Below are positions 39,276 through 49,747 of a stretch of 64,000 nt of DNA, piece after piece. Position 1 is the first letter of the stretch; every line of letters begins with the position of its first letter. A program made the position numbers and the translations under genes. Below the pieces are notes generated by a model. It was given only the letters and a program-made list of their open reading frames with translations. It did not search any database and was not told where the DNA came from. This DNA is from Burkholderiaceae bacterium (GTDB lineage: Bacteria; Pseudomonadota; Gammaproteobacteria; Burkholderiales; Burkholderiaceae_C), in NCBI GenBank assembly GCA_017856435.1, contig JAFMFB010000009.1:1-64000 (forward strand), given 5' to 3'.

Positions 39276-40460
39276 CTATTGGCGCGAGGAACTGTTGGCG
39301 CTCAGATCGAGGACCTGCACCGGGGTGCCATCTTTTTGAAGTCGCTGGTGTCCGGCGGTCACCACACTGTCATCCGCCATCAATTCACCACGAACCTCCA
39401 CCACTCCGGGACGACGGATACCCACCTTGACCTCAACCCGCTTGGAGATGGGCTTGCCCTCAGAATTTTTGACCACTTTGATCACAAATATTCGCCCCCC
39501 CAGTGGCTCAATTGCCTCTTCTGGCACGACCAAGGCAGCTTTTCGTTCACCAAAGACGGAGGTCACCCTGGCAAACATGCCAGGACGTAGTTCAAGTCTG
39601 CGGTTATCAATGCTGGCACGAACACCAATGGAGCGTCCGTTGGCGTCGATCAGCGGATCGACTGCCACAACGCGCGCATCAAAACGACGTCCCGGCAGGG
39701 CATCGAGTTCCAACGTGGCGCGTTGCCCCGTGCTGACCCGGGTTTGCAGGCGCTCAGGTAGGCGGTAGTCAACATACAGGGTGTCAATATCCTCGACATT
39801 GACCATGTCTGTGCCGTCCTTGAGATAGTCACCAACATTGATGCTGCGTATACCGGCAATGCCATCAAATGGGGCGACAATCTTCAGTCGCGCTGCCGTG
39901 GCCTCTGCCAACGCGAGTTTGGCCTGGGCGACCTCAAGATTGGCAGCACTTTCATCAACCGTACGCTGACTGATGAAATTCTGAGCCAGCAATTCCTGAT
40001 TTCTCTTGTGATTGGCCTGGGCAATCGACAATTCGGCGCGGCTTTGCTTGACCTGTGCCAGTGGCAACTGGTCGTCGAGCTGAACCAGAAGCTGGCCTTT
40101 GCGAACCCGCTCACCATCTTTGAAATTGATCTGTGTGACGCGCCCGCTGACTTCAGGCCGCAACATGACGCCCTGGCGGGAGCGAAGACTTCCGACAGTC
40201 TGGGCATCATCCACAAGATCCATCACTTGAACCTTGGCAATTTCGACCGAGGGCGCACGCCCACCGCCTCGACCCGGGCCATTGCCCCCAGCAGGCACAC
40301 CCCCTCTGCCTGCAACTGGCGCAGCTGAGCCTGGGGTTGCCACTTGAGGAGCGGCTTGTGCAGCCGGATTACGTCCCTTGTTCTGGTACCACCAGGCGCC
40401 TGCTGTCGCCAGGCCGATGCCAACAACAGCAATCAGAAAATATCTGAGTCGAGAAGTCAT
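39276..40460 (-). CDS. RND efflux periplasmic adaptor (membrane fusion protein)
   Basis: A 394-residue HlyD/AcrA-family adaptor that links the RND pump to an outer-membrane channel. It has an N-terminal membrane anchor (about residues 7-27), a low-complexity Gly/Pro-rich linker (about 40-72), a lipoyl half-motif in VSGRVTQINFKDGERVRKG, a short alpha-helical hairpin, and a beta-barrel domain. There is no lipobox, so it is anchored by the N-terminal helix. It is the first gene of the two-gene pump operon; the upstream 131 bases (to rnhA) probably hold the promoter, but I see no clear operator or adjacent regulator gene. Confidence 0.92.
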   Translation of the reverse strand: MTSRLRYFLIAVVGIGLATAGAWWYQNKGRNPAAQAAPQVATPGSAAPVAGRGGVPAGGNGPGRGGGRAPSVEIAKVQVMDLVDDAQTVGSLRSRQGVMLRPEVSGRVTQINFKDGERVRKGQLLVQLDDQLPLAQVKQSRAELSIAQANHKRNQELLAQNFISQRTVDESAANLEVAQAKLALAEATAARLKIVAPFDGIAGIRSINVGDYLKDGTDMVNVEDIDTLYVDYRLPERLQTRVSTGQRATLELDALPGRRFDARVVAVDPLIDANGRSIGVRASIDNRRLELRPGMFARVTSVFGERKAALVVPEEAIEPLGGRIFVIKVVKNSEGKPISKRVEVKVGIRRPGVVEVRGELMADDSVVTAGHQRLQKDGTPVQVLDLSANSSSRQ

Positions 40461-40591
40461 GCCTTGATCTCATTGGGTTGGATTGAAGTACCGTCCATGG
40501 CAGTAGGTACGGTGGCAGAGGAATATACACCCTTCGCGCATCGATGACCTGACTGAATGCTGACCAGGCCTGATGCTTTGTACAAATGCAA

Positions 40592-41041
40592 TTAGTCAAA
40601 CTGTCTAGCCATGGCAACCCCCTGATTGGCCAACTGATCGGCCCGCTCGTTGCCAGGATCACCATCATGTCCCTTGACCCATCGCCATTCGATATGGTGG
40701 CCTCGCTGATTGACCAATGCATCAAGTCGCTGCCAGAGATCCACATTCTTGACCGGCTGTTTGCTGGCAGTCCTCCAGCCCTTGGCCTTCCAGCCAGGCA
40801 GCCATTCGGTCATGCCCTTGAGCACATACTGACTATCCACATGCAGCAGCACTGCGCAGGGACGCTTAAGTGCCTCCAGAGCCATGATGACCGCCATCAG
40901 TTCCATCCGGTTGTTGGTGGTTTCGGGCTCACCCCCATAGAGTTCCTTTTCTGTGGCACCCGCTTTGAGCAATACGCCCCAACCACCCGGACCAGGGTTT
41001 CCCTTGCAAGCGCCATCGGTATAGATTTCAATCTGATTCAC
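40592..41041 (-). CDS. rnhA: Ribonuclease HI
   Basis: A 149-residue RNase HI, which cuts RNA in RNA/DNA hybrids. The catalytic carboxylates are Asp9 ([12 protein letters not shown]), Glu47 ([10 protein letters not shown]), Asp69 (LLHVDSQYV) and Asp135 (NERADQLA), with His125 in [10 protein letters not shown]; all match the E. coli enzyme. I choose the GTG at 41041, which gives [10 protein letters not shown] and the family's usual length. The only in-frame ATG is far upstream, inside the methyltransferase gene. The gene follows that methyltransferase by 25 bases and is probably cotranscribed with it. Confidence 0.94.
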   Translation of the reverse strand: MNQIEIYTDGACKGNPGPGGWGVLLKAGATEKELYGGEPETTNNRMELMAVIMALEALKRPCAVLLHVDSQYVLKGMTEWLPGWKAKGWRTASKQPVKNVDLWQRLDALVNQRGHHIEWRWVKGHDGDPGNERADQLANQGVAMARQFD

Positions 41042-41066
41042 AGGACTCTCAAGTCTAATTTTCAGG

Positions 41067-41807
41067 TCAATGTTTGCCACTTCGTCGTGCCACTGGAACC
41101 GAAGTCGCCACTTTGCCACCCACTGGTTTCCAGCCTGGATCAAGCAATCGCATGCCTCGCAAACGCTTGACCGCCACCACAAAATAGGATGCCCCCAATA
41201 TCGGCCACCAGCGTGAGCCCAATCGGTCCATCCAGGCGAAACGACTGAGCCACCGCTCGGTTCTTACCGCTGGGCGCCAGCACCCCATTTGAAAGACTTC
41301 AATTTCAAAACCAAGCAGCCTGAGCCAGTCTCGCAGGCGCCAGGGATGGATGTAGTTGTTGGCGGGTGGAAGATAGGCCTGACCCAGGCCAGCGCGGCGG
41401 TACCAACGGGTTCTGTATTCATGCAATCCCCATAGGCTGATTGGATTGATACCACAAACAACCACACGCCCCTCGGGCAACAAGACACGCTCCACCTCTC
41501 GCAAGGTTTCGTGGGGATGAGGATGCAATTCCAGCGTATGCGGCAACAACACCAGATCAAGACTCGATTCAGGGAAAGGCAAGGCCGAGAAATCTGTCAA
41601 CAGGTTTACCCCCCTGTTGTCGCATTGCGTCAAAACTTCTACTGCAAGCCACTGATGTGGCATGCGGTTGGTGCGCAAGCCCTGAACACCCGGCTGGCCC
41701 AACTGCAATGCGTGATAACCGAACAAATCTGCAACGCAGGCATCAAAACAAGTCTGTTCCCAGTCCAGAAACATACTGCCCGGTGGCGAGTCAAACCACT
41801 TTTGCAT
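41067..41807 (-). CDS. Class I SAM-dependent methyltransferase
   Basis: A 246-residue protein with a methyltransferase-11-type fold. The SAM-binding motif I region is atypical ([14 protein letters not shown]), but motifs II-III ([26 protein letters not shown]'s first part and [15 protein letters not shown]) are clear. It resembles the uncharacterised methyltransferases found between gloB and rnhA in many beta- and gammaproteobacteria (YafS-like). The start at 41807 ([10 protein letters not shown]) matches the family; a longer frame would run into divergent gloB. Its substrate is unknown. The promoter region with gloB is only 28 bases. Confidence 0.82.
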   Translation of the reverse strand: MQKWFDSPPGSMFLDWEQTCFDACVADLFGYHALQLGQPGVQGLRTNRMPHQWLAVEVLTQCDNRGVNLLTDFSALPFPESSLDLVLLPHTLELHPHPHETLREVERVLLPEGRVVVCGINPISLWGLHEYRTRWYRRAGLGQAYLPPANNYIHPWRLRDWLRLLGFEIEVFQMGCWRPAVRTERWLSRFAWMDRLGSRWWPILGASYFVVAVKRLRGMRLLDPGWKPVGGKVATSVPVARRSGKH

Positions 41808-41810
41808 ACC

Positions 41811-41816
41811 TATAAT
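41811..41816 (+). promoter_or_regulatory. Consensus -10 element of the gloB promoter
   Basis: A perfect TATAAT 20 bases before the gloB ATG in a 28-base divergent gap. No good -35 is seen at the expected distance. The predicted leader would be only about 12 bases. The complementary strand reads ATTATA and may help the divergent methyltransferase promoter. Confidence 0.5.
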
Positions 41817-41835
41817 TCCTACATCGGATTCACGA

Positions 41836-42606
41836 ATGAAGCTAACTCCCCTGCCCGCTCTGACTGACAACTATATCTGGCTGCTGGACGATGGACAGCA
41901 GGCATTGGTGGTTGATCCGGGTGAGTCCTATCCGGTTCTGCGCGCGCTGCTAGACAAAAATTTGACCCTGCAAGCCATTTTAGTCACCCACCACCACCAC
42001 GACCATGTTGACGGTATCCACGAACTGATCGATGAAACCGGCGCCGTGGTCTACGGACCCGGGCGAGAAAATATCCCGGAGCCCTTTGAACCCCTGGTGG
42101 ATGGCGATCAGGTAGGCGCCCTGGGGCTGGTGTTTGACATTCTGGATGTTCCCGGGCACACCGCTGGGCACATTGCCTACTTTGCGCATCCTCAAGGCGA
42201 AGACCCGATCCTTTTTTGCGGTGACACCCTTTTTTCAGCGGGCTGTGGGCGCTTGTTTGAAGGAACACCAGCACAGATGCTAGCCTCCCTGGATCGACTG
42301 GCTGCACTACCGGGCAACACCCGGGTTTGCTGCACCCATGAATACACCCTGTCCAATCTTCGATTTGCCCGCGCGGTCGAGCCCTCCAATTCGGCATTGA
42401 AACTGCATAGCGCGCACTGTGAGGATTTACGTACCCGCCAATTGCCTACCCTGCCATCCTTGATAGCCACCGAACTCGAGATCAACCCGTTTCTGCGTTC
42501 GCGCAAGCAGGATGTGATTGCCGCAGTTCAAGGTTTTGAACCGGGCGCGCGAAGCGAGACTGAAATATTTGCCGCTTTGCGGGAGTGGAAGAATCAATTT
42601 AAATGA
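41836..42606 (+). CDS. gloB: Hydroxyacylglutathione hydrolase (glyoxalase II)
   Basis: A 256-residue metallo-beta-lactamase-fold thioesterase that hydrolyses S-D-lactoylglutathione in methylglyoxal detoxification. The di-metal motif THHHHDHVDG (51-60) supplies His52, His54, Asp56 and His57. Further ligands lie in VPGHTAGH, FCGDTLFSAGCGR (Asp) and CTHEYTL. The C-terminal glutathione-binding domain (LKLHSAHCED ... FLRSR) is present, which separates true GloB from other MBL hydrolases. Its TGA overlaps the ATG of the lytic transglycosylase gene by four bases, so the two are translationally coupled. Confidence 0.95.
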   Translation: MKLTPLPALTDNYIWLLDDGQQALVVDPGESYPVLRALLDKNLTLQAILVTHHHHDHVDGIHELIDETGAVVYGPGRENIPEPFEPLVDGDQVGALGLVFDILDVPGHTAGHIAYFAHPQGEDPILFCGDTLFSAGCGRLFEGTPAQMLASLDRLAALPGNTRVCCTHEYTLSNLRFARAVEPSNSALKLHSAHCEDLRTRQLPTLPSLIATELEINPFLRSRKQDVIAAVQGFEPGARSETEIFAALREWKNQFK

Positions 42607-44171
42607 AATATCTGGCGCACCTACTGCTTGTGCCCTTGCTTCTCTGGCTCGCTGGCTGTGCCAGCGTGGCAACTGAACCGACCGCCGCCAGCAAGGAGGT
42701 CAATTCTGCAGAGCCACTCGCCGCTGACGGATCCCGACGGATGCCGCAAACCCCGGCATCAGGCGCTAAATCAGAAAAGGCCACCACCCAGGCCCCGGTT
42801 TATCCCACCGGCAGCCTGTCCCCTATCACCCCGGGCGCCACAGAAGCTGCCCCCTCTGTCGCCATACTCAATGCACCGGCAGACTTGTGGGAGCGGATCC
42901 GGCGCGGATTTGCCATGCCGGATCTGACGAGTGATCTGGTGACCGATCGTGAGCATTGGTATGCCAGTCGACCAGACTATATCGCGCGGATGACTGAACG
43001 CTCCAGCAAATATCTGTTCCACATTGTTGAGGAACTCGAGCGACGCAACATGCCTTCGGAACTCGCTCTGCTTCCATTCATTGAAAGTGCCTTCAACCCG
43101 CAAGCGATGTCGCACGCCAAAGCAGCGGGCATGTGGCAATTCATACCCAGTACGGGACGGCAATACGACTTGAAACAGAATGCTTTTCGCGACGACCGTC
43201 GTGATGTACTCGCCTCCACCCGTGCTGCCCTGGACTATCTGCAAAAACTTCATGCCATGTTTAATGACTGGCATCTTGCACTGGCCGCCTACAACTGGGG
43301 TGAGGGTAGCGTGGGTCGGGCTATCGCAAAAAATCAGAAAGCCGGCCAGCCCACTGGCTATATCGATCTCAACATGCCGATGGAGACACGTTTTTATGTG
43401 CCCAAGCTGCAGGCCGTCAAAAATATCGTGGCTCGCCCTTCGGCGTTCCAGATCAACCTGCCAAAAATAGACAACCATCCATTTTTTGACACCGTCACCA
43501 TCACACGCGATATTGATGTCAAGTTGGCAGCTCAACTGGCAGAGGTGCCGCTACAGGACTTCAAGGAACTCAATCCTTCTTTGAACCGGCCTGTCATTTT
43601 GGCAGCGGGTACGCCGCAAATACTGCTGCCCTGGGATAACGCCGCAATATTTCAACGCAATCTGGATACCTACGCTGGCCCTCAGCTCTCGAGCTGGACC
43701 GTCTGGGTCGCACCCAAGACCATGAAGGTTGCTGAGGCGGCCAAGCGCTTCTCGATGGCCGAGTCTCAACTCAGACAAATCAACAGTATCCCGCCAAGCA
43801 TGCTGATACGCGCTGGCTCTGCCCTGGTTGTCCCGCGCGCCAACCACATCGAAACCGATGTCAATGAAAAACTGGCTGACAATGGTCAGCTTTCCCTAGC
43901 CCCAGAAAATTCATTGCGCCGAACTGTCCGCAAGGCCGGAAAAAAAGATACGGTTGAAAGCATCGCCAAACGATTTGCCGTCTCCGTTGAGAGCGTGGCT
44001 GAATGGAACAAACTTTCCAGAACGTCTGCCTTCAAGCCAGGACAACAAGTGGTTCTTTACCTGCCGGCGCCAAAAACAGTTGCCAAATCCGCCAAAAAGA
44101 CATCTGTCAAGTCTGCCAAAAAAGGGCGATCGACCAAATCCAAGTCAAAAGAGCAATTGGCTCAACGATGA
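42603..44171 (+). CDS. mltD: Membrane-bound lytic murein transglycosylase D
   Basis: A 522-residue lipoprotein that cleaves peptidoglycan glycan chains to 1,6-anhydro products. The lipobox LAGC puts the lipidated Cys at residue 19. The SLT catalytic domain carries Glu161 in LLPFIESAFNPQA and AAGMWQFIPSTGRQYDL in the active-site cleft. Two LysM modules follow (around 360-410 and 435-485). The tail is Lys/Ser-rich (KKTSVKSAKKGRS). Pairing of gloB and mltD is widespread in proteobacteria. Confidence 0.93.
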   Translation: MKYLAHLLLVPLLLWLAGCASVATEPTAASKEVNSAEPLAADGSRRMPQTPASGAKSEKATTQAPVYPTGSLSPITPGATEAAPSVAILNAPADLWERIRRGFAMPDLTSDLVTDREHWYASRPDYIARMTERSSKYLFHIVEELERRNMPSELALLPFIESAFNPQAMSHAKAAGMWQFIPSTGRQYDLKQNAFRDDRRDVLASTRAALDYLQKLHAMFNDWHLALAAYNWGEGSVGRAIAKNQKAGQPTGYIDLNMPMETRFYVPKLQAVKNIVARPSAFQINLPKIDNHPFFDTVTITRDIDVKLAAQLAEVPLQDFKELNPSLNRPVILAAGTPQILLPWDNAAIFQRNLDTYAGPQLSSWTVWVAPKTMKVAEAAKRFSMAESQLRQINSIPPSMLIRAGSALVVPRANHIETDVNEKLADNGQLSLAPENSLRRTVRKAGKKDTVESIAKRFAVSVESVAEWNKLSRTSAFKPGQQVVLYLPAPKTVAKSAKKTSVKSAKKGRSTKSKSKEQLAQR

Positions 44172-44280
44172 ACCGTACAACATGCAACAGCATCCTGGCC
44201 AGTTCATCGGGGGATTCTTGTGAGCGCTTGCCGGCGCGGGGTGGATGCAGACATGCGTCTGAACTATTGAACCACTGAAC

Positions 44281-46905
44281 ATGGATCAGGCTTCAACCGG
44301 CCAGAGTCTTTCGCAGAAGGAAAGGCACACCCCCATGATGGCGCAATACCTTGCCCTCAAGGCGGACTTTCCAGACACCCTGCTGTTTTACCGGATGGGG
44401 GACTTTTATGAGCTTTTCTATCAGGATGCGGAAAAGGCGGCACACCTGCTGGACATCACCCTGACCCAGCGAGGCCAGTCCGCCGGTGAACCTGTGACCA
44501 TGGCCGGGGTCCCTTTTCATTCGGTCGACACCTACCTGGCACGACTTATCAAACGGGGCGAGTCAGTTGCCATCTGCGAACAAGTGGGTGATGTCAATAC
44601 CGCGAAAGGACCGGTAGAGCGCAAGGTTGTGCGGGTAGTCACGCCCGGCACCCTGACCGATAGCGCACTCCTGAACGATAAGTCGGAGTCGCTTCTTCTT
44701 GCAGTACACCAGGGAAGCCGCCACCAATGCGGCCTGGCCTGGCTCAATCTGACCGCCGGAACCCTCTTCCTGACCGAGTGTGGCGGCGATGAACTTTCCA
44801 CCTGGCTGGCTCGCATCATGCCCAGTGAGCTGCTTTGTTCTGATGCGGCCACCCCGGCCTTTGTGCAAGGACTTCACGATCACGGAGGCAGCTTTGCAGT
44901 CTGCCCTAGGCCAGATTGGCAGTTTGATGCTGGCCTAGGAGAAAGCAAGCTGACCGCATTGCTGGAGGTAGCCAATCTGGCCGCCTGGGATGCCCAGTCG
45001 CTGTCTCTGGCCCATGCAGCCAGCGCTGCGCTGCTGACCTATGCCGAACATACGCAGGGACAGCCGTTGACCCATGTCCACAACATCAGCGTGGTCAGGG
45101 ACAAGGAGTTGATTGACCTGCCCTTGTCAACCCGGCGCAATCTGGAGCTGGTGCAGACCCTGCGTGGTGAAGACGCTCCCACCTTATTTTCTCTGCTGGA
45201 TACCTGTATGACCGGGATGGGAAGTCGGCTGCTCAAGCACTGGTTGTTGGAGCCCAGGCGGGACAGGTCCACCGCACAACAAAGGCTTCGCGCAGTGGAT
45301 GAATTACGCGGCGGCTCTTGGCAAAAGTTGCGGGACCAGCTCAAAGGCTGCAACGATGTAGAACGGATTGCAGCAAGAACCGCTCTTCGGCAAGTTCGTC
45401 CCAGAGAATTGGTCGGCCTGTTGAACACCCTCAAAAGGATCGACCAGTTCAATGCCTTGCTCAACCCATCGAATGATCTCCTGGCCGCTATTGCCATCAA
45501 CCTTAAACCTCCTGCGGGTTGCCTGGAACTGTTGGATGGAGCGCTGTTGCCAGAACCTTCAGCCATGGTGCGTGATGGGGGAGTCATCAACCAGGGGCAT
45601 GATGTTGAACTGGATGAATTGCGTGCCATTCAAACCAACTGCGACTCGTTTTTGCTCGATCTGGAAAGCCGCGAACGTACACGCACTGGCATTGCCAATC
45701 TGCGCGTCCAGTACAACAAGGTGCACGGTTTCTATATCGAAATCACCAGCAGTAACCTCGCGCGGGTGCCAGATGATTACAAGCGGCGTCAGACCCTTAA
45801 AAACGCCGAACGTTTCATCACGCCCGAGCTCAAGGCATTTGAGGACAAGGCCCTGTCTGCGCAGGAACGCGCCATTGCCCGCGAGAAGTTCCTGTACGAG
45901 CGTTTGCTGGACCAATTGCAACCTAATATTGCGGGTCTGACCCGGCTGGCAGGCGCTCTTGCTTCCCTGGATGTCCTGTGTGCCTTTGCAGAAAGGTCAC
46001 TGACCCTCGAATGGTCTGCGCCAAGTTTTGCATCTGAACCTTGTATCGAGATTCACCAGGGTCGCCATCCTGTTGTGCAGGCACGGCTGGCGGAAACTCA
46101 TAGCGGCGCTTTCATACCCAACGATACCAGGCTGGGGCTCAACCAGCGCATGCAGATCATCACCGGCCCCAATATGGGTGGCAAGTCGACTTACATGCGA
46201 CAGGTGGCCCTGATTGCTCTTCTGGCCTCCATCGGCTCTTACGTGCCAGCCAGCAGTTGTCGCCTGGGCCCAATTGACGCCATCCACACCCGCATTGGTG
46301 CCGCAGATGATCTGGCCAATGCCCAGTCCACCTTCATGCTTGAAATGACCGAGGCTGCCCAGATCCTCCATGCGGCCACGTCGAACTCACTCATCCTGAT
46401 GGACGAAATCGGACGGGGCACCTCGACATTTGATGGCCTGGCGCTAGCCGGTGCGATCGCCTCGCATTTGCACGACAAGACAAAAGGCTTTGTTCTGTTT
46501 GCAACCCATTACTTCGAACTGACAGAATTTCCAGCCAGGCATCACGCTGCACTCAATGTGCATGTCAGTGCGGTTGAATCCGGCCATGACATCGCTTTTT
46601 TGCATGAACTACAAAGCGGGCCTGCCAGTCGTAGCTATGGGATCCAAGTTGCCCGGCTCGCTGGGATGCCCGCATCGGTGGTGCATCAGGCGCGTAATGC
46701 ACTCGGTATGCTCGAAACCCATGCCCAGGAAAGTCGGCAACAAGTTGATCTGTTTTCAACGCCTGCCCCAGTCAGCCTGCCCATGCCCAGCCTGGTAGAT
46801 ACCCAACTGGGTCAATTGGACCCGGACACCCTAAGCCCGCGCGAGGCGCTGGACGCCCTTTACGCTCTTAAGAAGCTGGCAGCCAAGACATCTGGGCAAG
46901 GCTGA
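44281..46905 (+). CDS. mutS: DNA mismatch repair protein MutS
   Basis: An 874-residue MutS that recognises base mismatches and small loops and recruits MutL. The mismatch-binding N-terminus contains the Phe-x-Glu-type clamp in [15 protein letters not shown]. The core and lever domains follow, and the ATPase has Walker [10 protein letters not shown] (about 627-635) and Walker [13 protein letters not shown]. The C-terminal tetramerisation segment ends with [15 protein letters not shown]. Length is normal. It starts 109 bases after mltD and ends four bases before the convergent uppP gene. Confidence 0.97.
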   Translation: MDQASTGQSLSQKERHTPMMAQYLALKADFPDTLLFYRMGDFYELFYQDAEKAAHLLDITLTQRGQSAGEPVTMAGVPFHSVDTYLARLIKRGESVAICEQVGDVNTAKGPVERKVVRVVTPGTLTDSALLNDKSESLLLAVHQGSRHQCGLAWLNLTAGTLFLTECGGDELSTWLARIMPSELLCSDAATPAFVQGLHDHGGSFAVCPRPDWQFDAGLGESKLTALLEVANLAAWDAQSLSLAHAASAALLTYAEHTQGQPLTHVHNISVVRDKELIDLPLSTRRNLELVQTLRGEDAPTLFSLLDTCMTGMGSRLLKHWLLEPRRDRSTAQQRLRAVDELRGGSWQKLRDQLKGCNDVERIAARTALRQVRPRELVGLLNTLKRIDQFNALLNPSNDLLAAIAINLKPPAGCLELLDGALLPEPSAMVRDGGVINQGHDVELDELRAIQTNCDSFLLDLESRERTRTGIANLRVQYNKVHGFYIEITSSNLARVPDDYKRRQTLKNAERFITPELKAFEDKALSAQERAIAREKFLYERLLDQLQPNIAGLTRLAGALASLDVLCAFAERSLTLEWSAPSFASEPCIEIHQGRHPVVQARLAETHSGAFIPNDTRLGLNQRMQIITGPNMGGKSTYMRQVALIALLASIGSYVPASSCRLGPIDAIHTRIGAADDLANAQSTFMLEMTEAAQILHAATSNSLILMDEIGRGTSTFDGLALAGAIASHLHDKTKGFVLFATHYFELTEFPARHHAALNVHVSAVESGHDIAFLHELQSGPASRSYGIQVARLAGMPASVVHQARNALGMLETHAQESRQQVDLFSTPAPVSLPMPSLVDTQLGQLDPDTLSPREALDALYALKKLAAKTSGQG

Positions 46906-46909
46906 AGAC

Positions 46910-47743
46910 TCAGGGAGCCCACTTCACCAGACCGCTCCACGACGTGGCCAGCACCACCAAGCCAAATACGATGCGGTACCAGGCAAAGCCGTTGAAATTG
47001 TGCGTTGCTATGAAACGAAGCAGCCAGCGTACGCAGAGCCAAGCGCTGAAAAACGAGAAAATCAGTCCGATGGCAAACATCGGCACGTCGCTCAATGACA
47101 GCATTGCGCGTTCCTTGACCAGACTGTAGGCGCCGGCACCAATCAGAGTCGGGATGGCCAGATAAAAGGAAAAATCGGTGGCAGCCTTGCGCGACATCCC
47201 GAGCAACATTCCGCCAATGATGGTGGCTCCGCTGCGGCTGGTGCCTGGAATCATGGCCAGGCACTGAACCAGCCCCACCTTCAGCGCATCTGGCCAGCGC
47301 ATGTCATCAACCTCCAAGATATAAGGCGCTGTGGCTACGCTGGTTTGGCGTTTTTCCGCCCAGAGAATGATCAGCCCTCCCAGAATGAAGGCGCCCGCAA
47401 CCACTTGTGGCGTAAACAGGTAAGCCTTGATCGCAGAACCGGCCAGCAGACCCAGCAGCACAGCCGGCAGGAAGGCAACGACCACGTTCAGGGTTAACCG
47501 CTGCGCCTCCTTTTCTTCAGGCAGGGCCAAGAGGGTGTGGCGTAGCTTTTCCCAATAAACCAGAATGACTGCCAGAATGGCCCCGGTCTGAATGGCAATG
47601 TCGAAAACCTTGGCCTTGTCGTCATCAAACCCGAGCATCGAACCGGCCAAAATAAGGTGCCCGGTACTGGATATGGGCAGAAATTCGGTTAGCCCCTCAA
47701 CCAACCCCATCACGGCGGCTTTGATATACAGCGAAAAGTCCAC
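46910..47743 (-). CDS. uppP: Undecaprenyl-diphosphatase (bacitracin resistance type)
   Basis: A 277-residue integral membrane UppP/BacA that regenerates the C55 lipid carrier for peptidoglycan synthesis. Both signature motifs are present: [14 protein letters not shown] near the N-terminus and [14 protein letters not shown] in the middle, each supplying active-site residues. About eight membrane segments are predicted. I prefer the GTG at 47743, which aligns with family N-termini ([13 protein letters not shown]) and has AGGGG just upstream. An alternative TTG lies six codons further up at 47761. Confidence 0.94.
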   Translation of the reverse strand: MDFSLYIKAAVMGLVEGLTEFLPISSTGHLILAGSMLGFDDDKAKVFDIAIQTGAILAVILVYWEKLRHTLLALPEEKEAQRLTLNVVVAFLPAVLLGLLAGSAIKAYLFTPQVVAGAFILGGLIILWAEKRQTSVATAPYILEVDDMRWPDALKVGLVQCLAMIPGTSRSGATIIGGMLLGMSRKAATDFSFYLAIPTLIGAGAYSLVKERAMLSLSDVPMFAIGLIFSFFSAWLCVRWLLRFIATHNFNGFAWYRIVFGLVVLATSWSGLVKWAP

Positions 47744-47779
47744 AAGTCCCCTAGTTGTCAAGTGACACAGCTGGCAGCT

Positions 47780-49015
47780 TTATTCAAAGCGAAGCGCCTG
47801 GATTGGCAACAGCCGAGAGGCACGACGAGCTGGGTAGAATCCAAAAAATATCCCAACCAGTGCAGAGAATCCAACCGCCAGCGCGATGGCGTCCAGCGTC
47901 ATGCTGACCTGCCACCCGGTGAAGTTTCCCACAGTCCAGGTGGACACAGCCCCCATGATCACGCCAATGGCGCCTCCCGCCAGGCTCAGGGTAACCGCTT
48001 CAATCAGGAACTGGGACAGGATGTCCTTGTTGCGAGCGCCCACCGCCATGCGCAGGCCGATTTCACGCGTCCGCTCAGTGACGCTGACCAGCATGATGTT
48101 CATGATGCCAATGCCTCCAATGATCAGACTGATGCCAGCCACGGCTGCCAGCAACAGGGTCATGATCCGGCTGGCTTCCTCCTGCGCCTGCAGAATTTCA
48201 GTCAGGTTGCGTACGGTGAAGGGGTCCTCTGTCCCTACGGGCACCTTGAAGCGTTGCCGCAGCAGTTCCTTGATGCTTTCCTCAACCGCCTTCATGCTTT
48301 CACCATCTCGCACCTTGACCGAGATGGACCAGACCCGCTTCAGGCGACTGGTCGCATCGCCACCCCAGATGCGGTTGCGCAAGGTACTGATTGGAATCAT
48401 CAGGACATCATCCTGGTCCTGCCCCATCGAATTCTGGCCCTTGGGCTGAAGAACGCCAATAATTTTCATCGGCACACCTCGAACCCGAATGGTCTGATCA
48501 ACCGGATCCTGGTCGCCAAACAGTTCACGTGCCACGGTGGCGCCAACCCAGGCCACTTTGGCAGACCCAGCAAGTTCAGCCTGGTCAAAGAAGCGGCCTG
48601 AACTCAGGCCCCAATCCCTTGCCTCCAGATAGTCGTTGTTGACGCCAAAGATCGAAGTGCCCCAATTGGTGTTTCCTGCCACCACCTGTCCACTGGTTCT
48701 GGATGAGGGAGCAGCCACCTGGACCTCAGGAATCTCCACGGCAATAGCCAGGGCGTCGTCCTCGGTCAGGCGCTGGCGGGTCTGGGCGCCCAGCCGCACA
48801 CCCGCCTGCGATACGCCACCAGGAACCACCAGCATGATATTGGAGCCCAGACTTTTCATCTGGGCCTGGACCCGCTGGGTAGCGCCGTTACCCACTGCAA
48901 TCATGGTGATGACGGCTGCAACACCAATGATGATGCCCAGCATGGTCAAGACGCTTCGCAGCTTGTTGGCCAGCAAGGCTCTGAGTGCGCTGCGCAGGGC
49001 AGCCATGAAATTCAT
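47780..49015 (-). CDS. MacB-like ABC exporter permease (FtsX domain)
   Basis: A 411-residue permease of the MacB/FtsX type, with an N-terminal membrane helix, a MacB periplasmic core domain (about 45-250), and three C-terminal helices in an FtsX domain ([21 protein letters not shown] is a typical loop). It lacks the fused ATPase of E. coli MacB; the ATPase is the separate gene just upstream, whose stop overlaps this start by four bases. With the MacA-like adaptor it would form a mechanotransmission-type exporter for peptides, siderophores or antibiotics. Substrate unknown. Confidence 0.9.
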   Translation of the reverse strand: MNFMAALRSALRALLANKLRSVLTMLGIIIGVAAVITMIAVGNGATQRVQAQMKSLGSNIMLVVPGGVSQAGVRLGAQTRQRLTEDDALAIAVEIPEVQVAAPSSRTSGQVVAGNTNWGTSIFGVNNDYLEARDWGLSSGRFFDQAELAGSAKVAWVGATVARELFGDQDPVDQTIRVRGVPMKIIGVLQPKGQNSMGQDQDDVLMIPISTLRNRIWGGDATSRLKRVWSISVKVRDGESMKAVEESIKELLRQRFKVPVGTEDPFTVRNLTEILQAQEEASRIMTLLLAAVAGISLIIGGIGIMNIMLVSVTERTREIGLRMAVGARNKDILSQFLIEAVTLSLAGGAIGVIMGAVSTWTVGNFTGWQVSMTLDAIALAVGFSALVGIFFGFYPARRASRLLPIQALRFE

Positions 49016-49746
49016 GCCAGCTGCCCTTGTTGTACCTGATCCTGAACCAAATTGACAGGAGGTCCGTCCTGATGAACATCCTCAACCACCAAGCCATCAC
49101 GAAACACCAGGCGACGGCGGGCCCAGGCAGCAATATCTGCCTCATGGGTTACCAACACCACCGTCATCCCCTTCTGATTCAAGTTAGCCAGCAAATGCAT
49201 GATGTCATCGCTGGTCTTGCTGTCCAGGGCGCCAGTGGGTTCATCAGCCAGGATCAACTGGGGCTGGTTGACCAACGCTCGGGCAATGGCAACCCGTTGT
49301 TGTTGGCCGCCTGACAACTCTGCCGGCGTGTGATTGGCGCGATCCAACAGGCCAACGGTTTGGAGGGCCTGGCGTGCTCGCTCCTGCCGTTCTGCGGGTT
49401 TGACGCCGGAGTAAATGAGCGGCAGCTCGACATTTTCCAAGGCACTGGTTCTGGGCAGCAAGTTGAACTGCTGAAACACAAAACCGATGCGTCGGTTGCG
49501 GATGGACGCCAACTGGTCTGGCAAAAGCTCATGAACCTTCTCGCCGGCCAACAGGTACTGCCCCGAACTGGGCTGGTCCAGACAACCCAGGATATTCATC
49601 AGGGTTGACTTGCCCGAACCCGAGGCACCCATGATCGCGACAAATTCGCCCTCTTCGATCTCCAGCGAGACGCCGCCCAAGGCATGTACCTGGGTGTTTC
49701 CCATGACATAAGTCTTGGCCAGATCCCTGGCTTCGATCAGTGCCAT
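49012..49746 (-). CDS. ABC exporter ATPase (MacB/LolD type)
   Basis: A 244-residue ATPase with Walker [10 protein letters not shown] (about 40-48), a Q-loop, the signature [15 protein letters not shown] (about 144-158) and Walker [13 protein letters not shown]. The N-terminal [13 protein letters not shown] segment is typical of the MacB/LolD/FtsE group, which energises FtsX-type permeases. Its start lies next to the end of the adaptor gene, and its end overlaps the permease start by four bases, giving the operon order macA-like, ATPase, permease. Confidence 0.93.
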   Translation of the reverse strand: MALIEARDLAKTYVMGNTQVHALGGVSLEIEEGEFVAIMGASGSGKSTLMNILGCLDQPSSGQYLLAGEKVHELLPDQLASIRNRRIGFVFQQFNLLPRTSALENVELPLIYSGVKPAERQERARQALQTVGLLDRANHTPAELSGGQQQRVAIARALVNQPQLILADEPTGALDSKTSDDIMHLLANLNQKGMTVVLVTHEADIAAWARRRLVFRDGLVVEDVHQDGPPVNLVQDQVQQGQLA

Positions 49747-49747
49747 G